NCBI RefSeq assembly: GCF_029784155.1
Contig: NC_073691.1
Coordinates: forward strand, 141,848,433-141,912,432
Reading direction: 5' to 3'
Origin: Uranotaenia lowii
Taxonomy: Eukaryota; Arthropoda; Insecta; Diptera; Culicidae
Length of the DNA: 64,000 nucleotides
In this document: in pieces, positions 55,847 to 64,000 of the stretch
Layout of the letters: each line of letters begins with the position of its first letter
Numbering within the stretch: position 1 is the first letter of the stretch
Made by a program: the position numbers and the translations under genes
Notes under the pieces: model-generated
The model's input: only the letters and a program-made list of their open reading frames with translations
What the model was told of the DNA's origin: nothing
Database searches by the model: none

Positions 55847-56966
55847 ACAGAAAAAAAATCTGAATCCTTAACAACACTGAAATTGGAAATCTTTAATGTT
55901 ACATGACATGGAACGCGATTTATTAATGTAAATTTACAGAATAAAACAAGATTGAATCCTTAACAGCACTGAATTCTAATGGCATAAATATTACTTGACA
56001 CGGAACGCGATTATTTGATGGAAATTTACATCACATATGATGTAAATAAAAAGAAGCATCACATATGATGGAATTTTCAGTGCGAATTGAATATTACACG
56101 TCTTTAATATTTTACATGTCTTTCAAATTCCACACGCCTGTAGATGTTTACAGGCGTGTAATATTCAACTCGCACTGAAAATTCCGTCATATGTGATGTT
56201 TTTTTTTATTTACATCATATGTGATGTAATTTTACAACTTTTTTCTGGTCACACAGAATTCTTAACAGCACTGAGATAGAAATTTCTTAAAATTACACGA
56301 CATGGAATGTTATAGGACATTGAATTAATATTCAATGAATATTTTAAAACACTGAACGCGTTAATGTCATGTAAAAATACAGACTATCGAAAACAGGCAC
56401 ACACAAATGTCAACAAAGTGTTAAGTCAAGTCGTGCACCATATATAATATTTTATAATTTTTTATTGAAGCAGTTTTCCCGCGAGTGAGTTTATCGATCT
56501 TGCTGGTTGCTGGAGATCTTTGATGCGGATCTGGAAGTGGCTCCATGTTATTAAATTTAGGATCCGGTACTTCGGGGAAGAAAAGAAAAGTATGGATGTA
56601 ACTCCTAAAGACAAACAAAATTTGTGAGATAAAAAATTTTGCCGTTTAATAAAATGAATTATATTAATTACAGAAAGATTTTATTTTTTATTAGGAAATG
56701 AGAAAATTCCATTATTGAATCATATTAACGATAAATTAAATAAAACAAATTCCAATTGGAAAGTTTTTATTCCAGTATTCAGTGATTTTATAATTTACAT
56801 CATTTTGATTTGACACGTTGCAAAATTTTACATCACTTTTATTTTACACGTTGCAAAATTTTACTGGCGTGTAATTTCCAACTAGCACTGAAAATTCCGT
56901 CATATATGATGCTTCTTTTTATTTACATCACATGTGATGTGATTTTACAGATTTTTTTCGTTGTGT
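55847..56966. mobile_element. Composite TIR element, about 1.1 kb, inside the Penelope-like copy
   Basis: The ends acagaaaaaaaatctg (left) and cagatttttttcgttgtgt (right) are inverted relatives, and GTAC flanks both (55843-55846 and 56967-56970). The interior is a patchwork. Three diverged copies of cttaacarcactga... are near 55867, 55958 and 56269. A hairpin lies at 56057-56198. Several tttacatcacatrtgatg palindromic stretches are present, with a further copy of the hairpin's right arm at about 56868-56950. No transposase. It may be several MITEs of one family inserted into each other. Confidence 0.55.
56057..56198. repeat. Long hairpin (44-bp arms)
   Basis: Left arm 56057-56100 (catcacatatgatggaattt onward) pairs with right arm 56155-56198 (ending attccgtcatatgtgatg) with few mismatches. 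The loop contains a smaller hairpin, cacgcctgta...tacaggcgtg. Confidence 0.75.
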
Positions 56967-57054
56967 GTACGTGCAAAAAAAGTGGAGTGATTTTAAGATA
57001 AAAAGTGTGTTAATTTAAAGTTTATTATATTTTTTTTTATCTAAATACAGTTTT

Positions 57055-57090
57055 CTGAAGAAGGCTGAAATTATCCAGTAGGCCGAAACG
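57055..57090 (+). ncRNA. Hammerhead-like motif at the tail of the Penelope-like copy (probably inactive)
   Basis: ctgaagaaggctgaaattat through ggccgaaacg has the order CUGA-stem-GAAAC found in hammerhead ribozymes of Penelope-like elements. The core here is CUGAAGA rather than CUGAUGA, and only a short stem (ggct/ggcc region) is visible. It is best read as a decayed or structural relative. Confidence 0.35.
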
Positions 57091-57179
57091 TAAAAGAATT
57101 GTTATTATTTGATTCGACACTCACCGAAAAATATCAATTTAATAAGATAACAAGCTTCATTTTTAGCTAAAATGATAAG

Positions 57180-57880
57180 GATTGTATCCCATTTACCCGA
57201 AAACTATTGCCCAGAATGACTTTTCCCCAGAATGACAAATACCCGAAATCAAACCCCAGAATGAACCATTTCCCAGAAAAAAATTTCCCAGAATGCACCA
57301 TTTACCAGATTTTTTTTTCCCCATAATGAAACATTTCCCAGAATTTTTTTCCCCAGAATAGAACATTTCCCAGAATGACACAAATCCCAGAATATTTCTT
57401 TGTATTTATTTTTATTTTATTTTTGTGCTGTTAAATCTAATGAATTCTTGTAAATTTCATATGATTCGAAATTAAATTTTTCAAAATGATTTTTCAAATG
57501 AAAGCAATTGTTTGAAAGTTTCCAACTAAAATTATTTCAGAACCGATATTATGTTTTGTGATTTGGGTACTTGAATTGATTCAATGCCAACCATGGTGCT
57601 TTGAAAACCGTTTTGGTATCTGACTCCTCACGCTGCGCGTTCGAACTTTAAAGTGCTTTAAAGAAATATTGTCCTTCACGCTGTCGCGTGGCGGACTGGG
57701 CTAAGGGATCACCCCTAGCTTTCATGCAGACCTAGGAAGCCCCGGCAGACCTAGATGGGGCCGCCGCTTCCGACAATAATTTCTAGTAAGGATAAATGTT
57801 TTCAATTTTCTGGGAAATGGTTCTTATGGCGAAAAAAATTCTGGTAAATGGTTCATTCTGTATGTTGTATGTTGGGTACC
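57180..57880. repeat. cccagaatg-type short repeats with inverted flank
   Basis: 57190-57400 has many imperfect copies of ttcccagaatgaaccat separated by 15-30 bp. The complement (tttctgggaaatggttc and tctggtaaatggttcattct) reappears at 57816-57870, so the interval may be a foldback element of about 690 bp. The middle holds a GC-richer block (57600-57770) with no ORF or tRNA fold that I could support. Confidence 0.55.
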
Positions 57881-58613
57881 ATGGGTGCACGGATTCACCG
57901 CAATTTTACCAAAGTATGAACACCTCTGCATTCTACCTCTATTCCGCGTAACTCTAATGCAGAATTTTCCATACCCGGCACCATGGCTTCGTGTTATCTG
58001 TTATGTCTGCGTGTATTTCGTGTCAATGTTGGTTTTTCTTTTGTAGGAATGTTTCAAATACCTGCACAACCATTCAAAAATTTAGAAAAATTTAAAATTT
58101 TTAGAAAATTTCTTCAAGTATTCCGGCATCCGTGTATATACCTGGATGGTTGGCAGGTTTTTGATCATTCTTATTGGGATATAGAAATATGAAATACAAA
58201 CTTTTCATTTTAATAGACATCTTACCTTGCCGCTACCACTCTACTTACCTTACCTTATAACTTTACATTGTTTTTGACTTCTTTGGACTACTTAACTTTT
58301 CTTCTATACCCAAAGTGCAAGTAGCCCAATTTTTTGTTCGCACGTCCCAACCCTTTACCCTTCCCCTTATCCTTTTACATTACTATTTATAATTGATTTG
58401 TTTTTCTTTTTCGGTCAGACGCTTGAGTCATAAAAATTATAATTTTTTTCAATTTCTCCTTGATTCCCAATGGTTCATGACAATATTGCTCTTTTCAAAA
58501 CTACATAATCCTATACTACACATTTAACAATTTTTTTAGCCTTCCTCTTTGGAGATTAGACTTTAAGTGACTTAATTTACCAGATTTTATCGAGAATACG
58601 TTACAAATTTTTA
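57881..58613. other. Non-coding stretch
   Basis: No supported gene. A small ORF at 57983-58192 has no family features. T-rich sequence with ttaccttacc repeats occurs at about 58223-58256. Confidence 0.4.
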
Positions 58614-58800
58614 CTATTCTTCTTCTTCATCTGATATTTCACTAGCACTTCTACTGTAAATCTCTTCTTCCCTTTTCTTCAATTTTGCTTTGTCTTTCAC
58701 AAGCTCGAGCCATTCTTCTTCTGATATATGTGAATATTTTTCAAAATCCTGGTCTAATGAACATCTCCAGGTGTAACTTGGACGTCCTTTTTGCCTTTCT
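58614..58800 (-). pseudogene. C-terminal ORF fragment, probably from a retroelement
   Basis: The minus strand encodes LERQKGRPSYTWRCSLDQDF, then HISEEEWLELVKDKAKLKKR and an acidic end SASEISDEEEE with a TAG stop at 58616-58614. The Arg-rich KGRPSYTW core resembles the tails of some LINE proteins. Its upstream side runs into a different repeat (ctaacagaaagg..., 58798 onward), so it is truncated. Identity is not established. Confidence 0.35.
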
Positions 58801-59160
58801 AACAGAAAGGTTTGGTTATCGGTCGATTTGAGAGATCATTAATTATGGGTCTTAGACATACCTTTATAGGTACCTATCGACTCAGCTCGACGAGTTCTGT
58901 TGATGTCCGTGGATTTGTATGTGCCATTTTAAAAATGTCAAGAACGTTTTTGCGAAACTGGGCTGCACAATTAAAATGATTTTAGTCTCAAAAGAATGCA
59001 TTTTTTTTTCTACACAACCCTTTCAAAAACGGGAAAAAAACAAAATAGTTGAAACCGTTTTCTTTACGAAATACATATCATACTTATTATGGCATAAAAA
59101 AAAGTTGCTAGTGGCGCCTCGAAGCAGCAGCACCAGCAATCATTTATAAATTAGAGATGA
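58801..59160. other. Non-coding repeat-like sequence
   Basis: 58798-58915 (aacagaaaggtttggttatc ... cagctcgacgagttctg) looks like part of a dispersed element, but no ends were found. The rest is AT-rich. Confidence 0.35.
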
Positions 59161-59183
59161 TCAAAATAAAAAATTAAAATTTA

Positions 59184-59255
59184 TTGACTCAGGAATCGAA
59201 CCAAAAACCATCAGATCCCAAGGCGCATACGCTATCCAATAAACCATCAGCACGC
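59184..59255 (-). repeat. tRNA-like sequence, probable SINE head or tRNA pseudogene
   Basis: On the minus strand there is a near-perfect B box, GGTTCGATTCC (complement of 59192-59202). About 40 bases upstream is an A-box-like stretch, tggtttattggatagcg. An anticodon-loop-like cttggga lies between them. The stems are too poor for a functional tRNA, so a tRNA-derived SINE or pseudogene is more likely. Confidence 0.4.
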
Positions 59256-59659
59256 TTAAGGAAGAGTGGCTCAAACTCAAATAGCTAAAAGGCATTACTA
59301 AGACGCACCGTGGTCTGGGCAGTTTCTCAGTCTGCTGGGGCAAATACGGCAACAGTGTTTATATCTTACACTTCTTGCTTTTCAATGCAGCAAATGGCGG
59401 ATGGGCGTTTCCTTCAGAGTCCGCCATGCCTATTAGACACTATATTTTCATATATGAAATTATAGTGTCTATAGCCATGCCGGGTGTCAACAAAATGCAG
59501 AGCCGTACAGAAAACTGCGTTGGGGGGGAGAATTTATATGAAGATTTTATGACCTTCGTTTTTTTACCCGTGTTGAAGAATGAATTTATGTTTTTTTTTT
59601 TCATTTCTACATACTCATACATAATTTAGATTCAATTTCAGATGCAGAATTCAGATTCA
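59256..59659. other. Non-coding stretch before the microsatellite
   Basis: No supported gene. A short inverted repeat, agacactatattttcatata / tatagtgtct, occurs at about 59436-59472. Confidence 0.35.
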
Positions 59660-60189
59660 GTTTTCAAATTCAGAATACAGGTTTAGGAATCAGAATTCAG
59701 GATTCAGAATTCAGAATTCAAAATTCAGATTCAGAACTCATATTCAGATTCAGAATTCAGATTTAGAATTCAGATTCAGAATTCAGATTAAGAATTCAGA
59801 TTCAGAATTCGGATTCAGAATTCAGAATTCAGAATTCAGAATTCAGAATTCAGAATTCAGAATTCAGAATTCAGAATTCAGAATTCAGAATTCAGAATTC
59901 AGAATTCAGAATTCAGAATTCAGAATTCAGAATTCAGAATTCAGAATTCAGAATTCAGAATTCAGAATTCAGAATTCAGAATTCAGAATTCAGAATTCAG
60001 ATTCAGAATTCAGATTCAGAATTCAGATTCAGAATTCAGATTCAGAATTCAGATTCAGAATACAGATTCAGAATTCAGATTCAGAATTCAGATTCAGAAT
60101 TCAGATTCAGAATTCAGATTCAGAATTCAGATTCGGAATTCAGATTCAGAATTCAGATTCAGAATTCAGAATTCAGATACAGAATTCAG
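59660..60189. repeat. (GAATTCA)n microsatellite with 13-bp variant units
   Basis: A long pure block of 7-bp gaattca units occupies about 59818-60000. It is flanked by a mixed block in which 7-bp and 6-bp units alternate (attcagattcaga, 13 bp). The right end is cut by a T-run that is the A-tail of the LINE on the minus strand. Confidence 0.92.
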
Positions 60190-60262
60190 ATTTTTTTTTT
60201 TTTTTTTTATATATATATACAGTTAATTTATTGAGAATTTTAAACTTATTTACAGAATCGTA

Positions 60263-60775
60263 TCAGATGTCTAAACTCATTTCAAAATCTAATGCACTAA
60301 TATCAATACTATTTTCACTTGCGTTTACAAATTTGATGTAGGTACGGAGACATTTTAATATTTTTATTCTATTTTGTCTGTTTATATTCGAAAGTACTGG
60401 ATGAATGAGTTCTTCGAAGCTCAAAGATCTTGTTCTATCTAGAGTATCAAATATTTTTCTTTGAAGCAATTCGAAAGCACGATTTAGATTGGAGCATTCA
60501 CGATATTTATGTTCAATAGTTTCTCTCTGGAATCCACAGTGCAGGCAAGATTCGTCCTCTGCTCGGCGCATGGTAAACAGCAGTTGTCGACATGGTGATT
60601 TTTCGTTAGCCCACAGGAATAAGGTTTCTCTTTGATCAGGAGACAGTTGACGAGATGAAATGTTACGCCAAATCCGTTTCCAGTTTATGTTGCTATTATT
60701 CCGTTCCACTTTTGGAAGATCAGTGTTGGTTAAGAAGTGATGATATATTGCTCTAGCTGATGGCCTTTCTTGGAT
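60263..60775 (-). pseudogene. Frameshifted C-terminus of LINE ORF2 with zf-RVT-like domain
   Basis: The frame, open from about 60775 (ERPSARAIYHHFLTNTDLPK) through NINWKRIWRNISSRQLSPDQ, contains SCLHCGFQRETIEHKYREC, a CxxC...H...C zinc-binding module of the zf-RVT type. It ends with FEMSLDI-like sequence at the TAG/TAA stop at 60263. It is separated from the main ORF2 by a 4-bp tandem duplication (aggtaggtagg, about 60782-60792). Without it the two frames would be continuous. Confidence 0.8.
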
Positions 60776-63434
60776 TGCAAGAGGTAGGTAGGATCTGTTT
60801 GATATTCTTTATGTCCGGAAGACTTGTTGGAGCGGGCTCAGAATTTTCGATCAACGACTTGTAGTATGGTATGCTATCAATTTCCATAATATGTCTGTTT
60901 AAAATGAGAGATTTACATTTTAAATCTGGTAGGTGAAGATTTAAACCCCCATGTTCGATTTTTCTTGCTAGTTGTTGTATGGGAACTCTTGCACAGTGAC
61001 CTCTCCAAAGAAAGTTTCCACTGGTTGACGTTAATTTAGCGATGTGTCTTGTATTTGGAGGGAGGATCGAGGCAACATACCAAACTTTAGATTTGACAAA
61101 CATATTAAGAATCGTTATCTTCTGATGGAGTTTTAGAGTTCTCATTGATTGAAGCCATACATGTTGGGAGACATTAGATAACAGTGTATTCCAGTTCAGT
61201 CGGATCATAACTCGAATAGAGTTTGCATAAGTGATACCTAAGATTTTAATAGTTTCTCTTGTCTGTAGCCATTCAACGTTTATGGGGTGTCCATTAATGT
61301 ATCCCACATCAATAGCAGTGGTTTTACTTAGATTCAATTTCGCTCCAGAAACCAGCCCAAAGTTTGAAAATAGATCACGTATTCGCATAATTTTGTCCTG
61401 CGATGTTACTATTACGCTGATGTCATCAGCGTAGGCTACTACCGTGTCATTACTACATACATTTTCTATTCGGTTAAGAAGAGGGTGTAAATAGATGACA
61501 AACAAATGCATCGAGAGCGGATCTCCTTGACGAACAGATCTCTCAATTTGTATCGATGATGATAAGTGACCATTAATCAGTAGTCTTGATGATGAGTGTG
61601 AATACATTTTGAATATAATACTCACCAGATTGATGTTAAAGCCGAGATCAAGCATAACTTCTCGTAGATACTCGTGAGATACCCGATCGAATGCAGAATC
61701 TAGATCAAACGAGATCAGTTTTCCTCTCTGTTTACGTTCTATCAAACATGCTAAGCGATCCTTCAGAGAAAGAGTAGCCTGGAAAATATTTTTGTTCGAG
61801 TTAGAGCATTTTTGACTATCAGTGAGTATGTTGTGTTCAAACATCACTCTTTCTAGTCTACGTTTCATGATTCGTGAGAACATTTTGTAGTCGTTGTTCA
61901 AGAGCGATATAGGCCTATAGGATCTCAGTGAATCATCATTAGATTTTTTCTTCACCAACACTATAATTCCTCCGGCGAATTGATTTGGGATCTCGGGTGC
62001 AGTCATAATCTCATTCAGTATGAGGTTGATCTCGCGGTGGATTACGTCGAAGGCTCGTAGATAAAACTCTCGTGGTATTCCGTCCGGTCCGGCAGCTTTA
62101 CGCGGCGCGCTGGTTTTTATTGCAGTCCAGATTTCCTGTGTTGTGATTTCGTTCGTGCTGTCGATATTCGATTCACTTCCGTCGGGTATTAATCTGCTGC
62201 ATGTGAAGCGATCCTGCGCCGTTCCGTTTGGTGAACCCCTTGCATAGAGGCTTCGAAAATGGTTGAACATAGTGGACTCTATTTCTTCAGAATCTTCGAT
62301 CAAGTTCCCTTGATCATTTTGTAGTTTTGTTATCACTGTTTTTTTCCGACGACGTTCTCCAAGCTGATAAGCGGATAGTGGTTCGCCGAACACATAATCT
62401 TCATTAGTGCGTACAAAAAGTTCGGTGAAACGCCGTTGGTGCAGGAGCATTTTGGATTTTATCCGATTAACCGTGGATATTGAAGAAGGGTTTTGCGAGT
62501 ATTCTACATACGCTCGCTCAAGGTTAGAATACAGACGTTGTTGTTCAAAATGGAAAAGGTTGAACGCGATGTTAGATTTCCATTTGAAGAATTTTCGAAT
62601 TTTTGGCTTTGCGAATTGAACCCACCATTCAGTCCAATTTGCAAAGTTTCGTCTTTGGCGAGTCCAAAAGTGCCATTGAGTCTCAAATTCCTCAATGGTT
62701 TCGTCGGTTAGTAGATGTGGTCGTATACTCCAGTATCCGCGTCCATGAGCGCGACCAAGAGAAGGTAGACAAATCCTAGCTGTGACTGCTTTGTGGTCGG
62801 AAAAGCAAACGACGTGGTTAATAATATTGCGAAGGTTGTGTCGAAGGTTAGGACTAATATAAATACGATCAAGTCTTGCAGCGGAATTGTGCGATAAATA
62901 TGTGTGACCAGTCTCTCGAGGTGATAGTTGTACCCATACATCAAGAAGTTGTAGTTGTTGAACCAGTGTTTGGAGAGCTGGACTGTTATTGGAACCGGTT
63001 GCGTCTCTGCTGCGTATTACGCAGTTGAAGTCACCTGCTAGTATTGTGAACTCTGTACGATGACGGAGGTAATATGGAAGTGTTGTATTGAAAAGGTTCT
63101 CTCTATTTCTATAGAAAGTATTCCCGGATGGAGCGTAGATGTTGCAAAGTGTTGTGTTGTTCACTCGTAGAGCTATAAGCCGACTGTCTAGGCTCTTTTC
63201 AATGTGTGAGAATCGTATGTGTTGTTTGAGGGCTATGGCAGTTCCTCTTCTACAGTGATCTACGTTGCACACGACATTGAAACCGGGAATGGAGAGTTCA
63301 GAAGAAGAGACTTCTTGGAGAAATATTATATCTAGTTCCATTGTTCTTATAAAAGTTCTAAGAGCATTGAGTTTGTTGGTGTTGGAAATTGTGTTAATGT
63401 TTACAGTAGCAAAGTTATAACTAACTGTATCCAT
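60753..63434 (-). CDS. LINE ORF2: endonuclease and reverse transcriptase
   Basis: 893 residues from ATG at 63434, two bases after the ORF1 stop. The endonuclease (EEP fold) has FLQEV at about 39-43, AGDFN at 133-137, RLDRIYIS at about 187-194 and SDH at 212-214. The reverse transcriptase starts near KAAGPDGIPREFY (about 447) and includes SYRPISLLN, LISFDLDSAFDRVSH, RQGDPLS and the catalytic YADD at 668-671. The thumb region runs to about 760. The frame is cut short at 60753 by a frameshift, so the zinc-binding C-terminus lies in another frame (60263-60775). The family copies itself by target-primed reverse transcription. Confidence 0.93.
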   Translation of the reverse strand: MDTVSYNFATVNINTISNTNKLNALRTFIRTMELDIIFLQEVSSSELSIPGFNVVCNVDHCRRGTAIALKQHIRFSHIEKSLDSRLIALRVNNTTLCNIYAPSGNTFYRNRENLFNTTLPYYLRHRTEFTILAGDFNCVIRSRDATGSNNSPALQTLVQQLQLLDVWVQLSPRETGHTYLSHNSAARLDRIYISPNLRHNLRNIINHVVCFSDHKAVTARICLPSLGRAHGRGYWSIRPHLLTDETIEEFETQWHFWTRQRRNFANWTEWWVQFAKPKIRKFFKWKSNIAFNLFHFEQQRLYSNLERAYVEYSQNPSSISTVNRIKSKMLLHQRRFTELFVRTNEDYVFGEPLSAYQLGERRRKKTVITKLQNDQGNLIEDSEEIESTMFNHFRSLYARGSPNGTAQDRFTCSRLIPDGSESNIDSTNEITTQEIWTAIKTSAPRKAAGPDGIPREFYLRAFDVIHREINLILNEIMTAPEIPNQFAGGIIVLVKKKSNDDSLRSYRPISLLNNDYKMFSRIMKRRLERVMFEHNILTDSQKCSNSNKNIFQATLSLKDRLACLIERKQRGKLISFDLDSAFDRVSHEYLREVMLDLGFNINLVSIIFKMYSHSSSRLLINGHLSSSIQIERSVRQGDPLSMHLFVIYLHPLLNRIENVCSNDTVVAYADDISVIVTSQDKIMRIRDLFSNFGLVSGAKLNLSKTTAIDVGYINGHPINVEWLQTRETIKILGITYANSIRVMIRLNWNTLLSNVSQHVWLQSMRTLKLHQKITILNMFVKSKVWYVASILPPNTRHIAKLTSTSGNFLWRGHCARVPIQQLARKIEHGGLNLHLPDLKCKSLILNRHIMEIDSIPYYKSLIENSEPAPTSLPDIKNIKQILPTSCNPRKAIS

Positions 63435-63436
63435 AC

Positions 63437-64000
63437 TTACGCAATTTCCAAATGTCTCTCGTCTTGTCGGCTCTTTTTGGGGAGCGGTTTGTTCCTATTG
63501 GAGCGTCGGCTGTCGGTAGATGTTCCAGATTCGTCGGTTTCGTTCCCATCGGCTAACTTTCGTTGTACATTCTCGTATTTCTGCATAGCTTGTCTTGTGA
63601 GTGGTGGTGGCATCAAGGTGTTTTTGGAGGTGGTTTGTTGAAGACTCGATGGTTTCATCTGAACAAGAGCTGGTTTCGAATTTGGAGCTGATGGTGTAGA
63701 TTGTGTTGTGAATTTTGGTGCGTCGGTATTTATTACCGTTGGTGGTACATTTGATTGATTTGCAAGAACCTTAGCGTAGGACATTTTTTGTTGATCTGCG
63801 GCCATTTTCTGCACCAGCAGTTTTTTATTCTGTATACAGGGTATACCAGTGTGTACGAGCTCGTTGCAGTGTGAGCAGGTTTGTTTTTGTCCCTTGTAGT
63901 TAATAGCTACTTCTTAGGAGTCGATCGTGATGATCGAAGGAATGTTTCTCTCGAGAATCATTCGTGCTTGCCTAACACCAGTTGAGAGACCTCCGAAGAG
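63437..64000 (-). pseudogene. LINE ORF1 C-terminal part, interrupted by a stop
   Basis: The frame runs from the window edge to the TAA at 63439-63437. It contains an in-frame TAA at 63916-63914, so only 63913-63437 is uninterrupted. After that stop comes a single CCHC knuckle, CSHCNELVHTGIPC (C-x2-C-x4-H-x4-C), then a Ser/Thr/Pro/Gln-rich region and a basic tail (RRSNRNKPLPKKSRQDER). It is a nucleic-acid-binding gag-like protein of the LINE ribonucleoprotein. Its start lies outside the window. Confidence 0.8.

Larger units (their letters stand above)
60190..64000 (-). mobile_element. LINE (non-LTR retrotransposon), 5' end beyond the window
   Basis: On the minus strand: ORF1 end (64000-63437), ORF2 (63434-60263 with one frameshift), about 70 bp of 3'UTR, a short (ta)n stretch, and an A-tail (60190-60208) that abuts the (GAATTCA)n array. 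It encodes an apurinic-type endonuclease and reverse transcriptase. The clade cannot be assigned with confidence by eye. Inactivating changes are a 4-bp duplication in ORF2 and an in-frame stop in ORF1. Confidence 0.92.

Noticed and set aside
57600..57780. tRNA or structured RNA in the GC-rich block
   Set aside because: No A/B-box pair and no cloverleaf could be drawn.

Overview
The window looks like a repeat-rich insect genome, most likely a culicine (Aedes-type) mosquito. This is inferred from three things: spliced, CAA/CAG-rich conserved animal genes, short introns beside long transposon-filled ones, and dense TIR elements, LTR elements and LINEs. Nothing prokaryotic is present, and the species itself cannot be read from the sequence.

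Layout. (1) 1-16.8 kb: a TIR element, then most of a large GLTSCR1/BICRA-like chromatin-remodelling gene (+) with a long 3' region that contains another TIR element. (2) 17.2-19.5 kb: a complete three-exon pyrroline-5-carboxylate reductase gene (-). (3) 20.4-21.9 kb: a TIR element holding a possible two-exon ORF. (4) 22.4-23.5 kb: a complete two-exon PRPF18 splicing factor (-). (5) 23.6-28.0 kb: a TIR element nested inside another, then a cluster of gene debris (CDC27 fragment, DHX57-like helicase fragment, Ser-rich frame). (6) 28.6-31.8 kb: a small mdg1/412-type LTR element (-) carrying an 88-bp minisatellite. (7) 34.7-36.4 kb: a complete CCDC124 gene (+). (8) 37.2-42.9 kb: a BEL/Pao element with identical LTRs and truncated pol, inserted inside an older TIR element. 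(9) 43.2-44.4 kb: a copia-type miniature LTR element. (10) 44.7-55.0 kb: a 10.3-kb LTR element with no recognisable coding capacity whose interior is mostly satellite DNA. (11) 55.3-60.2 kb: Penelope-like debris, hairpin elements, a tRNA-like SINE head and a 7-bp microsatellite. (12) 60.2-64.0 kb: a LINE (-), degraded by one frameshift and one stop, running off the right edge.

The five host genes (chromatin remodelling, proline synthesis, splicing, ribosome-associated factor, plus gene debris) are ordinary housekeeping loci and do not form a functional unit. The notable theme is mobile: four LTR elements, each with a perfect 5-bp target duplication, all lacking a complete gag-pol, two of which carry tandem-repeat arrays between their LTRs. 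The other strong observation is a coding-like extension behind the TGA stop of the BICRA-like gene.
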